Below are positions 53,191-64,000 of a stretch of 64,000 bases of DNA, one piece after another; position 1 is the first letter of the stretch; each line of letters begins with the position of its first letter. The notes below the pieces were generated by a model that saw only the letters and a program-made list of their open reading frames with translations, was not told where the DNA came from and ran no database searches. The translations under genes and the position numbers were made by a program. The stretch is from CBDCUC01 sp965222485 (lineage in GTDB: Bacteria; Pseudomonadota; Alphaproteobacteria; Rhizobiales; Hyphomicrobiaceae): the NCBI GenBank assembly GCA_965222485.1, contig CBDCUC010000040.1:434001-498000 (forward strand). Direction: 5' to 3'.

Positions 53191-53652
53191 GTGTATTTGC
53201 CAGTTCAACGGCTAACAGCCAGGTTGAAAATCTGGGCCCGCCGGCTGCGGCGCGATATCAGATTACTGGCCCGTGCGATGTCGGACCCTCGGGTAAGCTG
53301 GCCAGCGTGGCTCGTCATTGTATTCGCACTGGCATACGCGTTCTCGCCGATCGACCTTATTCCGGATGTCATTCCGGTCATCGGCTTTCTAGACGAGCTT
53401 ATTTTGCTGCCGTTGGCGATCGCACTGGCGCGCCATCTCATTCCAGAGGCCGTTCTCACAGACCATTCGCAGCCTGCTGACCGGCCGCGTGAGCCCGGAT
53501 TATCGCCGGTTGATCAACGAGATGCCACGCGACTGGTATGGCTGCGCCGATTAGGTATGACGTTAGTGGCCGCCACGTGGATAGCCTTGGCCTACTTCGC
53601 CGCCCTGGCCGTCGCATCCTCTCTTGGGTCCGGACCGGGGGCGGCTCATTGA
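53191..53652 (+). CDS. DUF1232 (YkvA) membrane protein
   Basis: A protein of about 153 residues. The core WPAWLVIVFALAYAFSPIDLIPDVIPVIGFLDELILLPLA-like region is DUF1232; the SPIDLIPDxIPVxGxLDD style is its hallmark. A basic N-terminus and a second membrane helix near the C-terminus are present. Function of the family is unknown. The start is uncertain: GTG at 53191 follows AAGGTAGG and gives the usual family length, while a GTG at 53110 would add 27 residues. Confidence 0.75.
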   Translation: MYLPVQRLTARLKIWARRLRRDIRLLARAMSDPRVSWPAWLVIVFALAYAFSPIDLIPDVIPVIGFLDELILLPLAIALARHLIPEAVLTDHSQPADRPREPGLSPVDQRDATRLVWLRRLGMTLVAATWIALAYFAALAVASSLGSGPGAAH

Positions 53653-53802
53653 TCTCAAGGCGTTGGGCCTGCGCACCGGAGGGTGCGAACATCGTTGACC
53701 AGAGCGGTTTCAGACAGTATACGACGGACAACCTGACACCGCTCGGAGCTTAAGTTCCGGGCGGTTAACGTGTTTTGGCCCTTCCCTGGCGATAAACCGG
53801 TA

Positions 53803-53827
53803 CGCCGTAGGTATATTCCATACGGCG
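53803..53827 (+). promoter_or_regulatory. Hairpin in the rpsT leader
   Basis: CGCCGTA (53803-53809) and TACGGCG (53821-53827) pair perfectly around eleven bases, 57 bases before the S20 start codon. S20 controls its own synthesis at the translational level in some bacteria, so a leader stem could be involved; this is inference only. Confidence 0.25.
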
Positions 53828-53884
53828 CTCCAAATCCCGCCACGCGAGGGGCGAACGAAATTTAGTCGAAGAGGACAAGAACCG

Positions 53885-54154
53885 ATGGCCAACACTAAGT
53901 CGGCAAAAAAAGCGGTGCGCAAGATCGCCCGTCGCACCGAAATCAACAAGTCGCGCCGCACCAACATGCGCAGCCATGTTCGCCAGGTCGAAGAGGCAAT
54001 AGCCAGCGGTAATCAGTCCGCGGCGAAAGATGCACTCAAGACGGCCGAACCTGTGTTGATGCGCACTGCGCAGAAGGGCATCGTGCACAAAAACGCTGCC
54101 TCTCGGAAAGTTTCCCGTCTTGCCGCACGCGTGAAAGCGATGGCTAACGCATAA
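53885..54154 (+). CDS. rpsT: Ribosomal protein S20
   Basis: An 89-residue basic helical protein of the small ribosomal subunit, binding 16S rRNA. It starts MANTKSAKKAVRKIARR and has RTNMRSHVRQVEEAI, a clear S20 pattern of normal length. GAGGACAAGAACC precedes the ATG. rpsT just before dnaA is a common alphaproteobacterial arrangement. Confidence 0.97.
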   Translation: MANTKSAKKAVRKIARRTEINKSRRTNMRSHVRQVEEAIASGNQSAAKDALKTAEPVLMRTAQKGIVHKNAASRKVSRLAARVKAMANA

Positions 54155-54239
54155 GAGTTTTTTTGCTTCTCGCTGCTTCAATTTAGCTTGTTGCATATTC
54201 GTCACATGGAAGATCTTGAGAGGCGACGCTCCGACAAAA

Positions 54240-54780
54240 AATGAACGAACCTAACTGTCGGATTCTTCGGGTGAACAGCACCGATTCTTGATCCATTCGG
54301 TCAACTCGCCGACTCGGTTTCGCAAGCCTCCCTCAAAGTAAAAAACACATTCCTACGGCGCCTAAAAATGAGGCGCCGTTTTGCGTTTGTAACCCTGTTC
54401 AAAAAGCAGCCGAAGTGCTGTGGATTCAATGGGGTTACCCACACCCGAAAACGGCATTTCGACAACGTCTATTGTATTCCTTTAGTGCAATAGTTACGGG
54501 CTGTTTCGCGCCATTGTTGCGCTCCTTGGCGGGTTGCCATTCAAATCCTTTCCAGTTAGTTAATGACAGCTGGCGGAGGACAGTTTCATTCGCCGTGTAA
54601 AGCGTGATGACGAACGATGGGCGTGTACGTTCGTTCTACCTATTTTGTATCCGCGTAAAACCCAATCAACCTTGGGCATGCGAGTCCTGCGGTCTGTAGC
54701 ACTTGGCTTGCTCTTGACGTGATGAGTCGGTCCTAAGTTCGGCGCAGTTTTGGTGCTAGTCGAGCAGACGTTGTTGTTTG
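54240..54780. other. rpsT-dnaA side gap, origin candidate
   Basis: The stretch from rpsT to the rhodanese gene holds no credible gene. It is AT-richer than its surroundings to the eye and has six GANTC sites (54261, 54283, 54311, 54423, 54682, 54724), the CcrM methylation target, where about two are expected. Two DnaA-box-like sequences face each other: TGTGGATTC at 54419-54427 and TTACCCACA at 54435-54443. This fits a dnaA control region or an origin, but the boxes are imperfect and few. Confidence 0.3.
54355..54382 (+). terminator. Rho-independent terminator downstream of rpsT
   Basis: ACGGCGCCT (54355-54363) and AGGCGCCGT (54371-54379) pair perfectly around seven bases and run into TTTTGCGTTTG. 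It lies 200 bases after the rpsT stop, so the rpsT mRNA would carry a long 3' end, or a short RNA may end here. Confidence 0.75.
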
Positions 54781-54813
54781 TCGTCATTAAGCGGGCCCCT
54801 AAGTGGAGGAGTA

Positions 54814-55260
54814 GTGTTGGCAGCAGGTAATGCCGCCCAGGTCGATGATGTTCCAGCCATGCAGGCGTGGGACAGCCTGAAGGCCAAGCCGGACTCAGTT
54901 TTGATTGATGTGCGGACACAGGCGGAATGGGCGTTTGTTGGATTGCCAGATCTCAGTGGGATCGGAAAGTCGGTCGTCAGGATCGAATGGCAATCCTTCC
55001 CGGATAACCAGGCTGATCCGGCCTTCGTGGATCGGCTAGGCAAATATCTGGATCAGGCCGGTGTGGGGAAAGGTGCGGATCTATTCTTCATTTGCCGGTC
55101 AGGCAGCCGCAGCAGATTGGCTGCGGAGGCAATGGCGTCAGCGGCGTATTTGCGATGCCATAATGTTGCCGATGGGTTCGAGGGACCACTCGACGAAAAC
55201 CGGCAAAGGGGAACGGTGGCTGGCTGGAAGGCGGCCAAACTTCCCTGGGTGCAGGGGTAA
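54814..55260 (+). CDS. Rhodanese-like sulfurtransferase
   Basis: A single rhodanese domain of 148 residues. SVLIDVRTQAEW marks the start of the fold, and the active-site loop FICRSGSRS carries Cys 94, so it can hold a persulfide. Such proteins move sulfur or respond to redox state; the partner is unknown. No ATG fits: GGAGGAG is followed by GTG at 54814 and TTG at 54817, so the start is one of these. The gene precedes dnaA by about 120 bases. Confidence 0.8.
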   Translation: MLAAGNAAQVDDVPAMQAWDSLKAKPDSVLIDVRTQAEWAFVGLPDLSGIGKSVVRIEWQSFPDNQADPAFVDRLGKYLDQAGVGKGADLFFICRSGSRSRLAAEAMASAAYLRCHNVADGFEGPLDENRQRGTVAGWKAAKLPWVQG

Positions 55261-55380
55261 AGCACCCTAATTCGAGAGACTGAGTTTTGGAGTGTTGCGC
55301 ACGCCTTGCTAAAGGCGGCGAACGGCTTCCTGCGCGCAGTCTCCATCTGAGGGCAAGTAATTCAAGTGCGGGATAACATC

Positions 55381-56937
55381 ATGGAACTACATCAACACGA
55401 TACGTTCGCAGGGGGAAAGTCACCAGCGCAGGCCTCAAAGCCGGAAGCGAAGAATGGTGCCGCTGTACGCAAGACGGCTAAACCTTTGGAAAACGGCGGC
55501 CAGAAGGTGCGCGCATTGCTCCGAGCGCGGCTTGGCGAGGACGTTTACACGAGTTGGTTCAACGCACTGGAATTCGATTCCATAGAGGCGGGAACCATCA
55601 AGGTTTCCGTGCCGGTCAAGTTTTTGCGCAACTGGATTCAGAACCACTATCTCAGCGATCTGCTCGACTGCTGCAAGGCCGAATTCAAGGATGTCGAGAA
55701 GGTTGAGGTGCTGTTGCGCCAGCCAGGAGGGCACAACGCCAACAGGACAAATGCCGCGCAGCAGGTGCATCAGCAGCGCAATTCGGCCGACCAAGAGGCT
55801 CGCGGCACCGCAACTGGCGACACGCTCAATTTTTCCAACGCCTTGAATGCACTCGGCCCACGTGTTGGACGCACACAGGTGGGCGGTTTTGAAGGTTCAC
55901 CGCTTGATCCGCGTTACACATTTGAGAGCTTCGTTGTCGGAGCGTCAAACCGCATGGCACATGCTGGCGCAACCCAGGTCGCCGAAACCGTGCTTGGCAA
56001 CAATTCCGGCTTCAACCCGCTCTACATCCATTCCTCAGTGGGGCTGGGTAAGACGCATCTTCTGCATGCGATCGCGTGGGAAGTGCAGCGCCGGTCCGCA
56101 AATGCACAGGTGCTGTACCTGACCGCGGAACGCTTCCGTTATCAGTTTGTTGAAGCGCTACGAAGCCAGGATCCGTTCTCGTTCAAGGACAAATTCCGCT
56201 CCATTGATATCCTGCTCATTGATGATCTCGAATTCATGCATGGTGAGAAGACGGAGCAGGAGTTCGATCACATTATCAACGCATTACTTGATGGGGGCCG
56301 GCAGGTCGTCGTGGCTTCCGCACGCGCACCGGGACATATTGATCGACTTAATGAGCGCATGCGTTCTCGCTTGCAACGAGGTCTTGTCACCGAGATCAAA
56401 TCGCTGGATCACGATCTGCGTCTAAAGGTCTTGGAAAAGAGGATCGCCGAAAAACAGGCGATGGATTCCTCGTTCGATCTGCTGCCTGAGGTGCGGGCTT
56501 TGTTGGCTGAGCGCCTGACGGAAAACGGACGCGAGTTGGAAGGCGCCGTTACACGTCTGTTTGCGAATTGGCAGTACATGCGCACACCGATCACGCATGA
56601 CATCGCTGAAACCGTCATCCGTGATCTCGTACAAGGCCTGGAGCCGCGCCGCATCAAGATCGAGGACATCCTGCGCATCGTATCGCGCCACTACGGCGTC
56701 TCGAAAGGTGACCTGCTCTCACAGCGTCGTCATCGTTCGGTCGTGTGGCCACGCCAGATCGGCATGTACCTGGCCAAACAGCTGACCGCCAGGTCGCTTC
56801 CTGAAATCGGCCGCCGGTTCGGCAATCGGGATCACACCACCGTTTTGCACGCGATCCGCAAGATCGAGGGGCAGCTCACCGACCAGCCGCGTCTGCGCGA
56901 CGAATTGGATGAACTGAAAAAGCTTCTCAGCCACTAG
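55381..56937 (+). CDS. dnaA: Chromosomal replication initiator DnaA
   Basis: A 518-residue DnaA with the four usual domains: the N-terminal DnaB-contact domain, a Gln/Asn-rich linker (about 115-160), the AAA+ ATPase with Walker A SSVGLGKTH (218-226) and Walker B LLIDD (278-282), and the C-terminal helix-turn-helix ending with RDHTTVLHAIRKIE. The arginine-finger helix NERMRSRL is kept. The sensor 1 segment reads ASARAP with Ala 314 where E. coli has Asp 269 (SDRYP). A GTG at 55366 is an alternative start. It is followed by a strong terminator. Confidence 0.95.
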   Translation: MELHQHDTFAGGKSPAQASKPEAKNGAAVRKTAKPLENGGQKVRALLRARLGEDVYTSWFNALEFDSIEAGTIKVSVPVKFLRNWIQNHYLSDLLDCCKAEFKDVEKVEVLLRQPGGHNANRTNAAQQVHQQRNSADQEARGTATGDTLNFSNALNALGPRVGRTQVGGFEGSPLDPRYTFESFVVGASNRMAHAGATQVAETVLGNNSGFNPLYIHSSVGLGKTHLLHAIAWEVQRRSANAQVLYLTAERFRYQFVEALRSQDPFSFKDKFRSIDILLIDDLEFMHGEKTEQEFDHIINALLDGGRQVVVASARAPGHIDRLNERMRSRLQRGLVTEIKSLDHDLRLKVLEKRIAEKQAMDSSFDLLPEVRALLAERLTENGRELEGAVTRLFANWQYMRTPITHDIAETVIRDLVQGLEPRRIKIEDILRIVSRHYGVSKGDLLSQRRHRSVVWPRQIGMYLAKQLTARSLPEIGRRFGNRDHTTVLHAIRKIEGQLTDQPRLRDELDELKKLLSH

Positions 56938-57028
56938 GCCACCGGGGCAGGCAATTCGCCACGAATGCCACAACCGGATAGTTCGGCGCCAGCGTGAGGG
57001 CAACCGCGGCGCCGGGCTTGTAGCGGGG

Positions 57029-57073
57029 AGAGAGCGGTGATTTTTTCAAGACGTCACCGCTCTCTATTTTTTT
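57029..57073 (+). terminator. Rho-independent terminator of dnaA
   Basis: AGAGAGCGGTGA (57029-57040) and TCACCGCTCTCT (57054-57065) pair over twelve bases without mismatch, followed by A and seven T. It separates dnaA from dnaN transcription. Confidence 0.9.
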
Positions 57074-57436
57074 GCCATTGAACGCCTGTCACGTCGCGGG
57101 TCTGCGCACGTTAAAGTTGCGCGAGCAACGCGAGATAGGGGCGAGAAGTGTCGGATCAAGGGCTATGAGGCCCGCTGCTAACCCCTAACAGTTCCCCAAC
57201 ATGGTGCCGTGCGGCACCGGTCTGGCGCCAGCTGGACCCACACATAGTGGGTTGCAGCACCACCCCCCTTGAAAATTAGGGCCGCTTCGGGTCAATTGGC
57301 ACACCACGCGATTCCTCTGAAATCCCCCCTGTAGCGAAGTGTTAGTCGGGATGCCCCTCAAGATGCTGGGGCGTGGATGACGTGTCCGAGGCCTCCACTT
57401 GGGGGTGCAACCAAAAGAACCGCCGGGGAAACCACC
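57074..57436. other. dnaA-dnaN gap
   Basis: About 360 bases between the dnaA terminator and dnaN. I see no gene, no DnaA boxes and no clear promoter. The dnaN frame is open back to 57377, but the family starts at 57437. Confidence 0.45.
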
Positions 57437-58555
57437 ATGCGGCTAGTCATCGAACGTGGCGAACTCCTACGCGCGCTTGGCCATGTAACAAGCGTTGTCG
57501 AGCGACGCACGACGATACCCATACTTTCCAATGTCCTGCTAAAGGCGTCGGGCAGCGAACTTGCATTCAAGGCAACCGATCTTGAGCGGGAAGTCATCGA
57601 GCATGCGCCGGCAAATGTTGAAACGCCTGGCGCGCTCACAGTTCCAGCCCACGTGTTGCATGATATCGTACGCAAACTTCCCGAGGGCGCCCAGGTTGAG
57701 CTTGCAAGCAATGCCGACAACGGGCGCCTTGAACTTTCAGCCGGACAATCTCGCTTCGCCTTGCAGACCCTGCCGGCTGAAGATTTTCCTGATTTGGCCC
57801 TGGGCGAAGTGTCTCACTCCTTCCAGATGCCTGCAGGCGAGCTTAAGCGGCTAATCGACAAGACGCGGTTTGCCATTTCGACCGAAGAGACCCGCTATTA
57901 TTTGAATGGCATTTACCTGCACACAGCTGGAGAAGGCGACGACGTTATGCTGCGCGCCGTTGCAACCGACGGTCACCGCCTGGCACAGGTCGAGCTGCCG
58001 CTGCCCGATGGTGCATCAGGTATGGCAGGCGTGATTGTACCGCGTAAGACGGTGCATGAACTCTACCGCTTGTTGGAAGCGACCTCCGATGTGGTCAATG
58101 TTGGGGTCAGCGAGACAAAGGTGCGCTTTGAAATCGGCACGGTCACGCTGACATCCAAGTTGATAGACGGCACGTTCCCTGATTACGCCCGCGTCATTCC
58201 GCAGTCCAACGACAAGGAAATGAAGGTTTCCAAGAGCGAATTCATGGGGGCGGTGGATCGCGTCTCCACAATTGCGAGTGAACGCGGCCGTGCGGTTAAA
58301 CTGGCGCTGGCACCTGACAAACTTGTGCTGTCGGTCAATAATCCGGAAGGTGGCAGTGCCACCGAAGAACTGGGCATCGATTACGGTGCCGATCCCATGG
58401 AAATCGGGTTTAACGCACGTTATTTGCTGGATATCACCGGCCAGCTTGAAGGTGAGGAAGCTTATTTCCTTCTCGCGGATCCCGGTTCGCCCACCATGGT
58501 GCGCGATGCCGGTGACGACACATCGCTCTACGTCTTGATGCCGATGCGCGTTTAG
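57437..58555 (+). CDS. dnaN: DNA polymerase III beta clamp
   Basis: A 372-residue sliding clamp, the ring that ties polymerase III to DNA. Opening MRLVIERGELLRALGHVTSVVERRTT-type sequence, RYYLNGIYLH and the terminal YVLMPMRV are family marks. GGGGAAACC precedes the ATG at 57437. recF follows after a short gap that contains a hairpin. Confidence 0.97.
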   Translation: MRLVIERGELLRALGHVTSVVERRTTIPILSNVLLKASGSELAFKATDLEREVIEHAPANVETPGALTVPAHVLHDIVRKLPEGAQVELASNADNGRLELSAGQSRFALQTLPAEDFPDLALGEVSHSFQMPAGELKRLIDKTRFAISTEETRYYLNGIYLHTAGEGDDVMLRAVATDGHRLAQVELPLPDGASGMAGVIVPRKTVHELYRLLEATSDVVNVGVSETKVRFEIGTVTLTSKLIDGTFPDYARVIPQSNDKEMKVSKSEFMGAVDRVSTIASERGRAVKLALAPDKLVLSVNNPEGGSATEELGIDYGADPMEIGFNARYLLDITGQLEGEEAYFLLADPGSPTMVRDAGDDTSLYVLMPMRV

Positions 58556-58602
58556 TGCCGTCGCGGCAGCAAAAAGGTTTTTGTCCGAAGAGGTCGTGCC
58601 TG

Positions 58603-58629
58603 CTCTCATGCGCACCCTTCGCATGAGAG
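58603..58629 (+). terminator. Hairpin between dnaN and recF
   Basis: CTCTCATGCG and CGCATGAGAG pair perfectly around seven bases. There is no U-tract after it, so it may reduce read-through into recF or protect the dnaN mRNA end. Confidence 0.4.
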
Positions 58630-58666
58630 TTCGTCGTGACCAGAGCTGAGGCCAAGGAAGGCATGA

Positions 58667-59944
58667 GTGCAGGAAGCACATCATAACGCTATGCCCTTAT
58701 CCAACGGTTCTGCAGACACTGGCTGCGAGTCCGGCCCGGTTTTGTCAGGCCCCCGCCTCTGGGTTGCACGGTTGGCACTCACCAACATGCGCAACTATGC
58801 CCATCTTGCGATTGATACCGGTCCGCAGCCGGTCGTGCTGGTCGGCCCCAACGGCTCGGGAAAAACGAACCTGCTGGAAGCAGTTTCATTACTTGCGCCG
58901 GGCCAGGGCCTGCGTCGTGCGCCCTTGTCGGATCTTGCGCGCGCCGGCGGTCAGGGGGACTGGGCGGTTGCCGCGAAGGTACAATGCGGCGCCGATCTCA
59001 TCGACATCGGGACAGGACTGCGCTCTGCCGCCAACGCGCAGGGTGTCAACATGGAGCGCACTACGCGCCGGATTGTGCGCATTGATGGTGAGCAGCAGTC
59101 CGGTACAGGCGTGCTTGGCGAATACGTGGAAATTGTTTGGGTGACACCGGCCATGGACGGCCTGTTCGTTGGCGCCGCTTCCGAGCGTCGCCGATTCCTC
59201 GACCGGCTGATCTTGTGTTTTGACCCCGCCCACCGCTCGCTTGTCGGACGCTTCGAGCGGGCCATGCAGTCACGCAACCGGTTGCTTGCCGACGGGGTAC
59301 GTGACAATGCGCGCCTGCAGGGGTTTGAGCTTTTAATGGCTGAAGCCGCGGTGGCAATCGCTGCCGCTCGTATTGAAGCAGTCGCTGCAATGGCGGCTAT
59401 CACGGATGAACGCCGCGAGCGGGACAAGGCTTCACCGTTCCCTTGGGCGGCAATGGCGTTGGAGGGCACGCTGGAGAGTGCGCTGAATTCTGCCGCGGCT
59501 GTTGATGTCGAGGACAGGTATTGCGCTGATTTATCCCACAACCGGGAGCGCGATCGCGCAGCCGGCCGCACGCTTGAAGGCCCGCACCGTACTGATCTCG
59601 TTGTTACCCACGGTCCGAAAAATGTCGGTGCAAAGCTTTGCTCCACCGGCGAGCAGAAGTCCCTTTTGGTGGGGCTGGTTCTGGCCCACGCCCAACTGGT
59701 CAAGCAAAGGCGCGAGGGTGCAGCCCCCCTCCTCCTGCTAGACGAAATAACCGCCCATCTTGACGAGTTGCGCCGCAAAGCGCTCTTCGAGGAGATACTG
59801 CACTTAGGCGCACAGGCGTGGATGACTGGTACCGATCGGCAGGCATTTGCCGCACTTTCCGGTAAGGCCAGTTTCTTCACGGTTGACGATGGCCGTGCGA
59901 CGCTTGACGAGGCCCCGGGCAGTACGCAATCAGCGAACACGTAA
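58667..59944 (+). CDS. recF: DNA repair and recombination protein RecF
   Basis: A 425-residue SMC-like ATPase that helps load RecA at gapped DNA. Walker A is GPNGSGKTN, the ABC signature region is STGEQKSLLVGL, and Walker B is LLLLDEITAHLD. AAGGAAGG lies just before the GTG at 58667; an ATG eight codons on is an alternative. The N-terminal 30 residues before the ATPase fold are longer than usual. It sits between dnaN and gyrB, the classic order. Confidence 0.93.
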   Translation: MQEAHHNAMPLSNGSADTGCESGPVLSGPRLWVARLALTNMRNYAHLAIDTGPQPVVLVGPNGSGKTNLLEAVSLLAPGQGLRRAPLSDLARAGGQGDWAVAAKVQCGADLIDIGTGLRSAANAQGVNMERTTRRIVRIDGEQQSGTGVLGEYVEIVWVTPAMDGLFVGAASERRRFLDRLILCFDPAHRSLVGRFERAMQSRNRLLADGVRDNARLQGFELLMAEAAVAIAAARIEAVAAMAAITDERRERDKASPFPWAAMALEGTLESALNSAAAVDVEDRYCADLSHNRERDRAAGRTLEGPHRTDLVVTHGPKNVGAKLCSTGEQKSLLVGLVLAHAQLVKQRREGAAPLLLLDEITAHLDELRRKALFEEILHLGAQAWMTGTDRQAFAALSGKASFFTVDDGRATLDEAPGSTQSANT

Positions 59945-60072
59945 CTAATTGTAATTAAGCTATAAAAACGTGTGCATCTGGACGCACTACGGTGTGCTTT
60001 TTCCACCTGTCTCCCGATAGGATGTGTTAGTATCACCAGCACCGAAAATAGCACCGAGGAACGTCACTCTAT

Positions 60073-62517
<2,445 letters not shown>

Positions 62518-62623
62518 ACGATCGGAAAACTGACGCCAATTTTGCGACCAATGCTCCTTATTGGTGTTTTGGCGAGCCATTGAACACCTTCACAGATGCC
62601 TAGCTATGTTCTTCTTCCGCCTA

Positions 62624-62860
62624 TCAGGCTTTCAGAAGTTCGAAGATCTGATCCTTTAGCAGAAGTCGTTTCTTTTTCAGGTCCTCGGCATGTTCATCCG
62701 TGATATTGACACCGGCCGCTTCGACGCGGTGAATTTCGCGGTTTAAGGCATGGTACTCCTCGGACAGCTTGTGGAAGTGCGCATTACTCACCTTCAGTTC
62801 GTGAATCTTGTCTTTGAGTTCGGGAAATTCTTCGGCGAGTTCGTGGGGAACATGCGTCAT
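62624..62860 (-). CDS. DUF465 (YdcH-like) small protein
   Basis: A 78-residue charged helical protein. The pattern FHKLSEEYHALNREIHRVEA and later KKKRLLLKDQIFELL is typical of the DUF465/YdcH family, likely a short coiled coil. Function is unknown. AGAGGATAG precedes the ATG on the reverse strand. It is convergent with gyrB. Confidence 0.85.
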   Translation of the reverse strand: MTHVPHELAEEFPELKDKIHELKVSNAHFHKLSEEYHALNREIHRVEAAGVNITDEHAEDLKKKRLLLKDQIFELLKA

Positions 62861-63220
62861 CTTCTATCCTCTTCTGTCCGTTTTCCTGTCCAAAGCCTTT
62901 CACGCACACCCATAAAGCGGCCGGTCGCCATTCAGCTTGCCTGCTGAACATCACCGGTTCCGTGCCGCCGAAGTATGCAAGTGTTCTAAGGGCGGGTACG
63001 GATGCTGACCTGGAACGCACTGAACGCGCGTTGATGAATGTCAATCAACACAAAAGACAAAAGGCCCGCACTTGCCGCCGACGCGGCTTTCCGCTTGGTT
63101 AACCGGTCCTTTACAGCCGTTCCGCTACTATCTCGCTCGCGTGACTGTTGGCTCTATTAGAGCGTCAGTGGGCACGACGCATTTTCTTTTAGTTTTCGGT
63201 AGTTGGGTAAGGCCGTCAGT
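62861..63220. other. Gap before the penicillin-binding protein gene
   Basis: About 360 bases, AT/GC mixed, between the divergent DUF465 and PBP genes. A short inverted repeat GTTGAT...ATCAAC lies near 63032-63051. No gene or clear promoter was recognised. Confidence 0.4.
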
Positions 63221-64000
63221 ATGGGCATTTTCCGTCGCGACAAGGGCGGCAGCAAGGGATCTTCCGGCGGCAAAACAAAATCGTCAAAACGCCGCTGGGG
63301 CATAATTCTGCCCCCGACGGACGAGGACGGCCCGCGCACGCTTGTCGGCATGCTGCTGAGCTGGCTGCCGCTGCATATCCGATTGTGCCTCCTCATTCCC
63401 TTTTATGCTGCATGCTTTGCGATCGCCGCATCGGGCGTTCTGATGGTCTACTATACTATGACGTTTCCCGATCTGCTGGCTCTGCAGAACAGTTCACGCG
63501 CGCCCGTTATCAGGATTCTGGCGCGCGATGGCTCCGTACTGGCCGAGCGCGGGAACTCTCACGCTTTCATTCCCATCAAGCTTTTGCCACCACGTGTCAC
63601 AAATGCCGTCATTGCAACCGAGGACCAGCGCTTCTACCAGCACTGGGGCGTGGACCCGGTAGGATTGGTTCGCGCCGCATTGTCGAACTTGCGTGCCGGG
63701 CGTTATGCGCAAGGTGGATCGACACTGACCCAGCAACTTGCAAAGAACCTGTTTCTGACGCCTGAGCGCACGATTTCGCGCAAGCTTGAGGAGCTGGCTC
63801 TGGCCTTTTGGTTGGAAATACGTTTTACGAAACCGCAGATTCTAGAGCTGTATCTCAACCGTGTGTATTTCGGCGGAGGCGCCTATGGCATCGAAGCGGC
63901 CGCGCAACGCTTTTTTGATAAGTCCGCGCGCGCTTTGACGCATGCAGAAGCCGCTCTGATTGCTGGTTTGCTCAAGGCTCCTTCAAAATATTCCCCGAGT
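63221..64000 (+). CDS. Class A penicillin-binding protein, N-terminal part (cut by window)
   Basis: An open frame of 260 codons runs off the right edge. A basic cytoplasmic tail rich in Gly/Lys/Ser (about 1-25) is followed by a membrane helix (about 55-75) and a GT51 glycosyltransferase domain. The latter has the catalytic Glu in ATEDQRFYQHWGVDP, QGGSTLTQQLAKNLFL and LELYLNRVYFGGGAYGIEAA. The protein would polymerise glycan strands; the transpeptidase part lies outside the window. The ATG at 63221 fits the family's short cytoplasmic tail. Confidence 0.9.
   Translation, partial: MGIFRRDKGGSKGSSGGKTKSSKRRWGIILPPTDEDGPRTLVGMLLSWLPLHIRLCLLIPFYAACFAIAASGVLMVYYTMTFPDLLALQNSSRAPVIRILARDGSVLAERGNSHAFIPIKLLPPRVTNAVIATEDQRFYQHWGVDPVGLVRAALSNLRAGRYAQGGSTLTQQLAKNLFLTPERTISRKLEELALAFWLEIRFTKPQILELYLNRVYFGGGAYGIEAAAQRFFDKSARALTHAEAALIAGLLKAPSKYSPS

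Overview
The window reads as chromosomal DNA of an alphaproteobacterium, most likely Hyphomicrobiales (Rhizobiales) and possibly a C1-using or facultatively autotrophic relative of Hyphomicrobiaceae/Xanthobacteraceae. The main clues are the rpsT-dnaA-dnaN-recF-gyrB run, the divergent ubiE-ubiB/mutM pair just before it, the ybbN-LonNTD-Trm112 run, an OlsB-type ornithine lipid gene, and a formate dehydrogenase, FtfL and Calvin-cycle gene set. No rRNA, IS element, prophage or CRISPR array was seen. One tRNA, Gly(GCC), is present.

Layout. 0.4-2.4 kb: a secreted basic repeat protein and an orphan ParA-like ATPase behind a TGACGT-rich control region. 2.4-5.4 kb: tRNA-Gly and housekeeping genes (prolyl-tRNA deacylase, thioredoxin-TPR chaperone, Lon N-terminal-domain protein, Trm112). 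5.4-23.5 kb: the accessory, signalling-rich part. It holds a hybrid histidine kinase, OlsB and an exported caspase-like protease. A three-gene operon follows: a membrane-anchored spermidine-synthase-like protein, a membrane domain fused to an SMP-30 propeller, and a DUF2891-like exported protein. Then come a transmembrane Ser/Thr kinase with a seven-blade WD40 domain, two FHA proteins, a PP2C phosphatase, a Kv-like channel with a degenerate cyclic-nucleotide domain, and an EamA transporter.

23.5-43.1 kb: one-carbon and central carbon metabolism. NAD-linked formate dehydrogenase (alpha and fused beta) diverges from formate-tetrahydrofolate ligase, and FBPase, phosphoribulokinase and ribulose-phosphate epimerase follow. 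hrpB and an rfbD-like gene separate these from a reverse-strand operon for a three-subunit tungsten aldehyde oxidoreductase (four-cluster ferredoxin, W subunit, FAD subunit) that has an intrinsic terminator before the FAD gene. 43.5-48.1 kb: UDP-glucose dehydrogenase and a TAXI-TRAP transporter. 48.1-64 kb: ubiquinone genes, mutM, two related membrane proteins, rpsT, a rhodanese, dnaA, dnaN, recF, gyrB, a DUF465 protein, and the start of a class A penicillin-binding protein cut by the window edge.

How they fit together. Formate can be oxidised to CO2 and NADH or activated onto tetrahydrofolate, while cbbF/cbbP/rpe serve CO2 fixation; rubisco is not in the window. Kinase, FHA proteins and PP2C make a complete write-read-erase phosphosignalling set. 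The least described unit is the operon at 11.6-15.1 kb. In known membrane-fused spermidine synthases the membrane and synthase parts are one protein; here they are separate genes, and the membrane part carries a lactonase-type propeller instead. DnaA also lacks the sensor 1 aspartate that is usual in the family.
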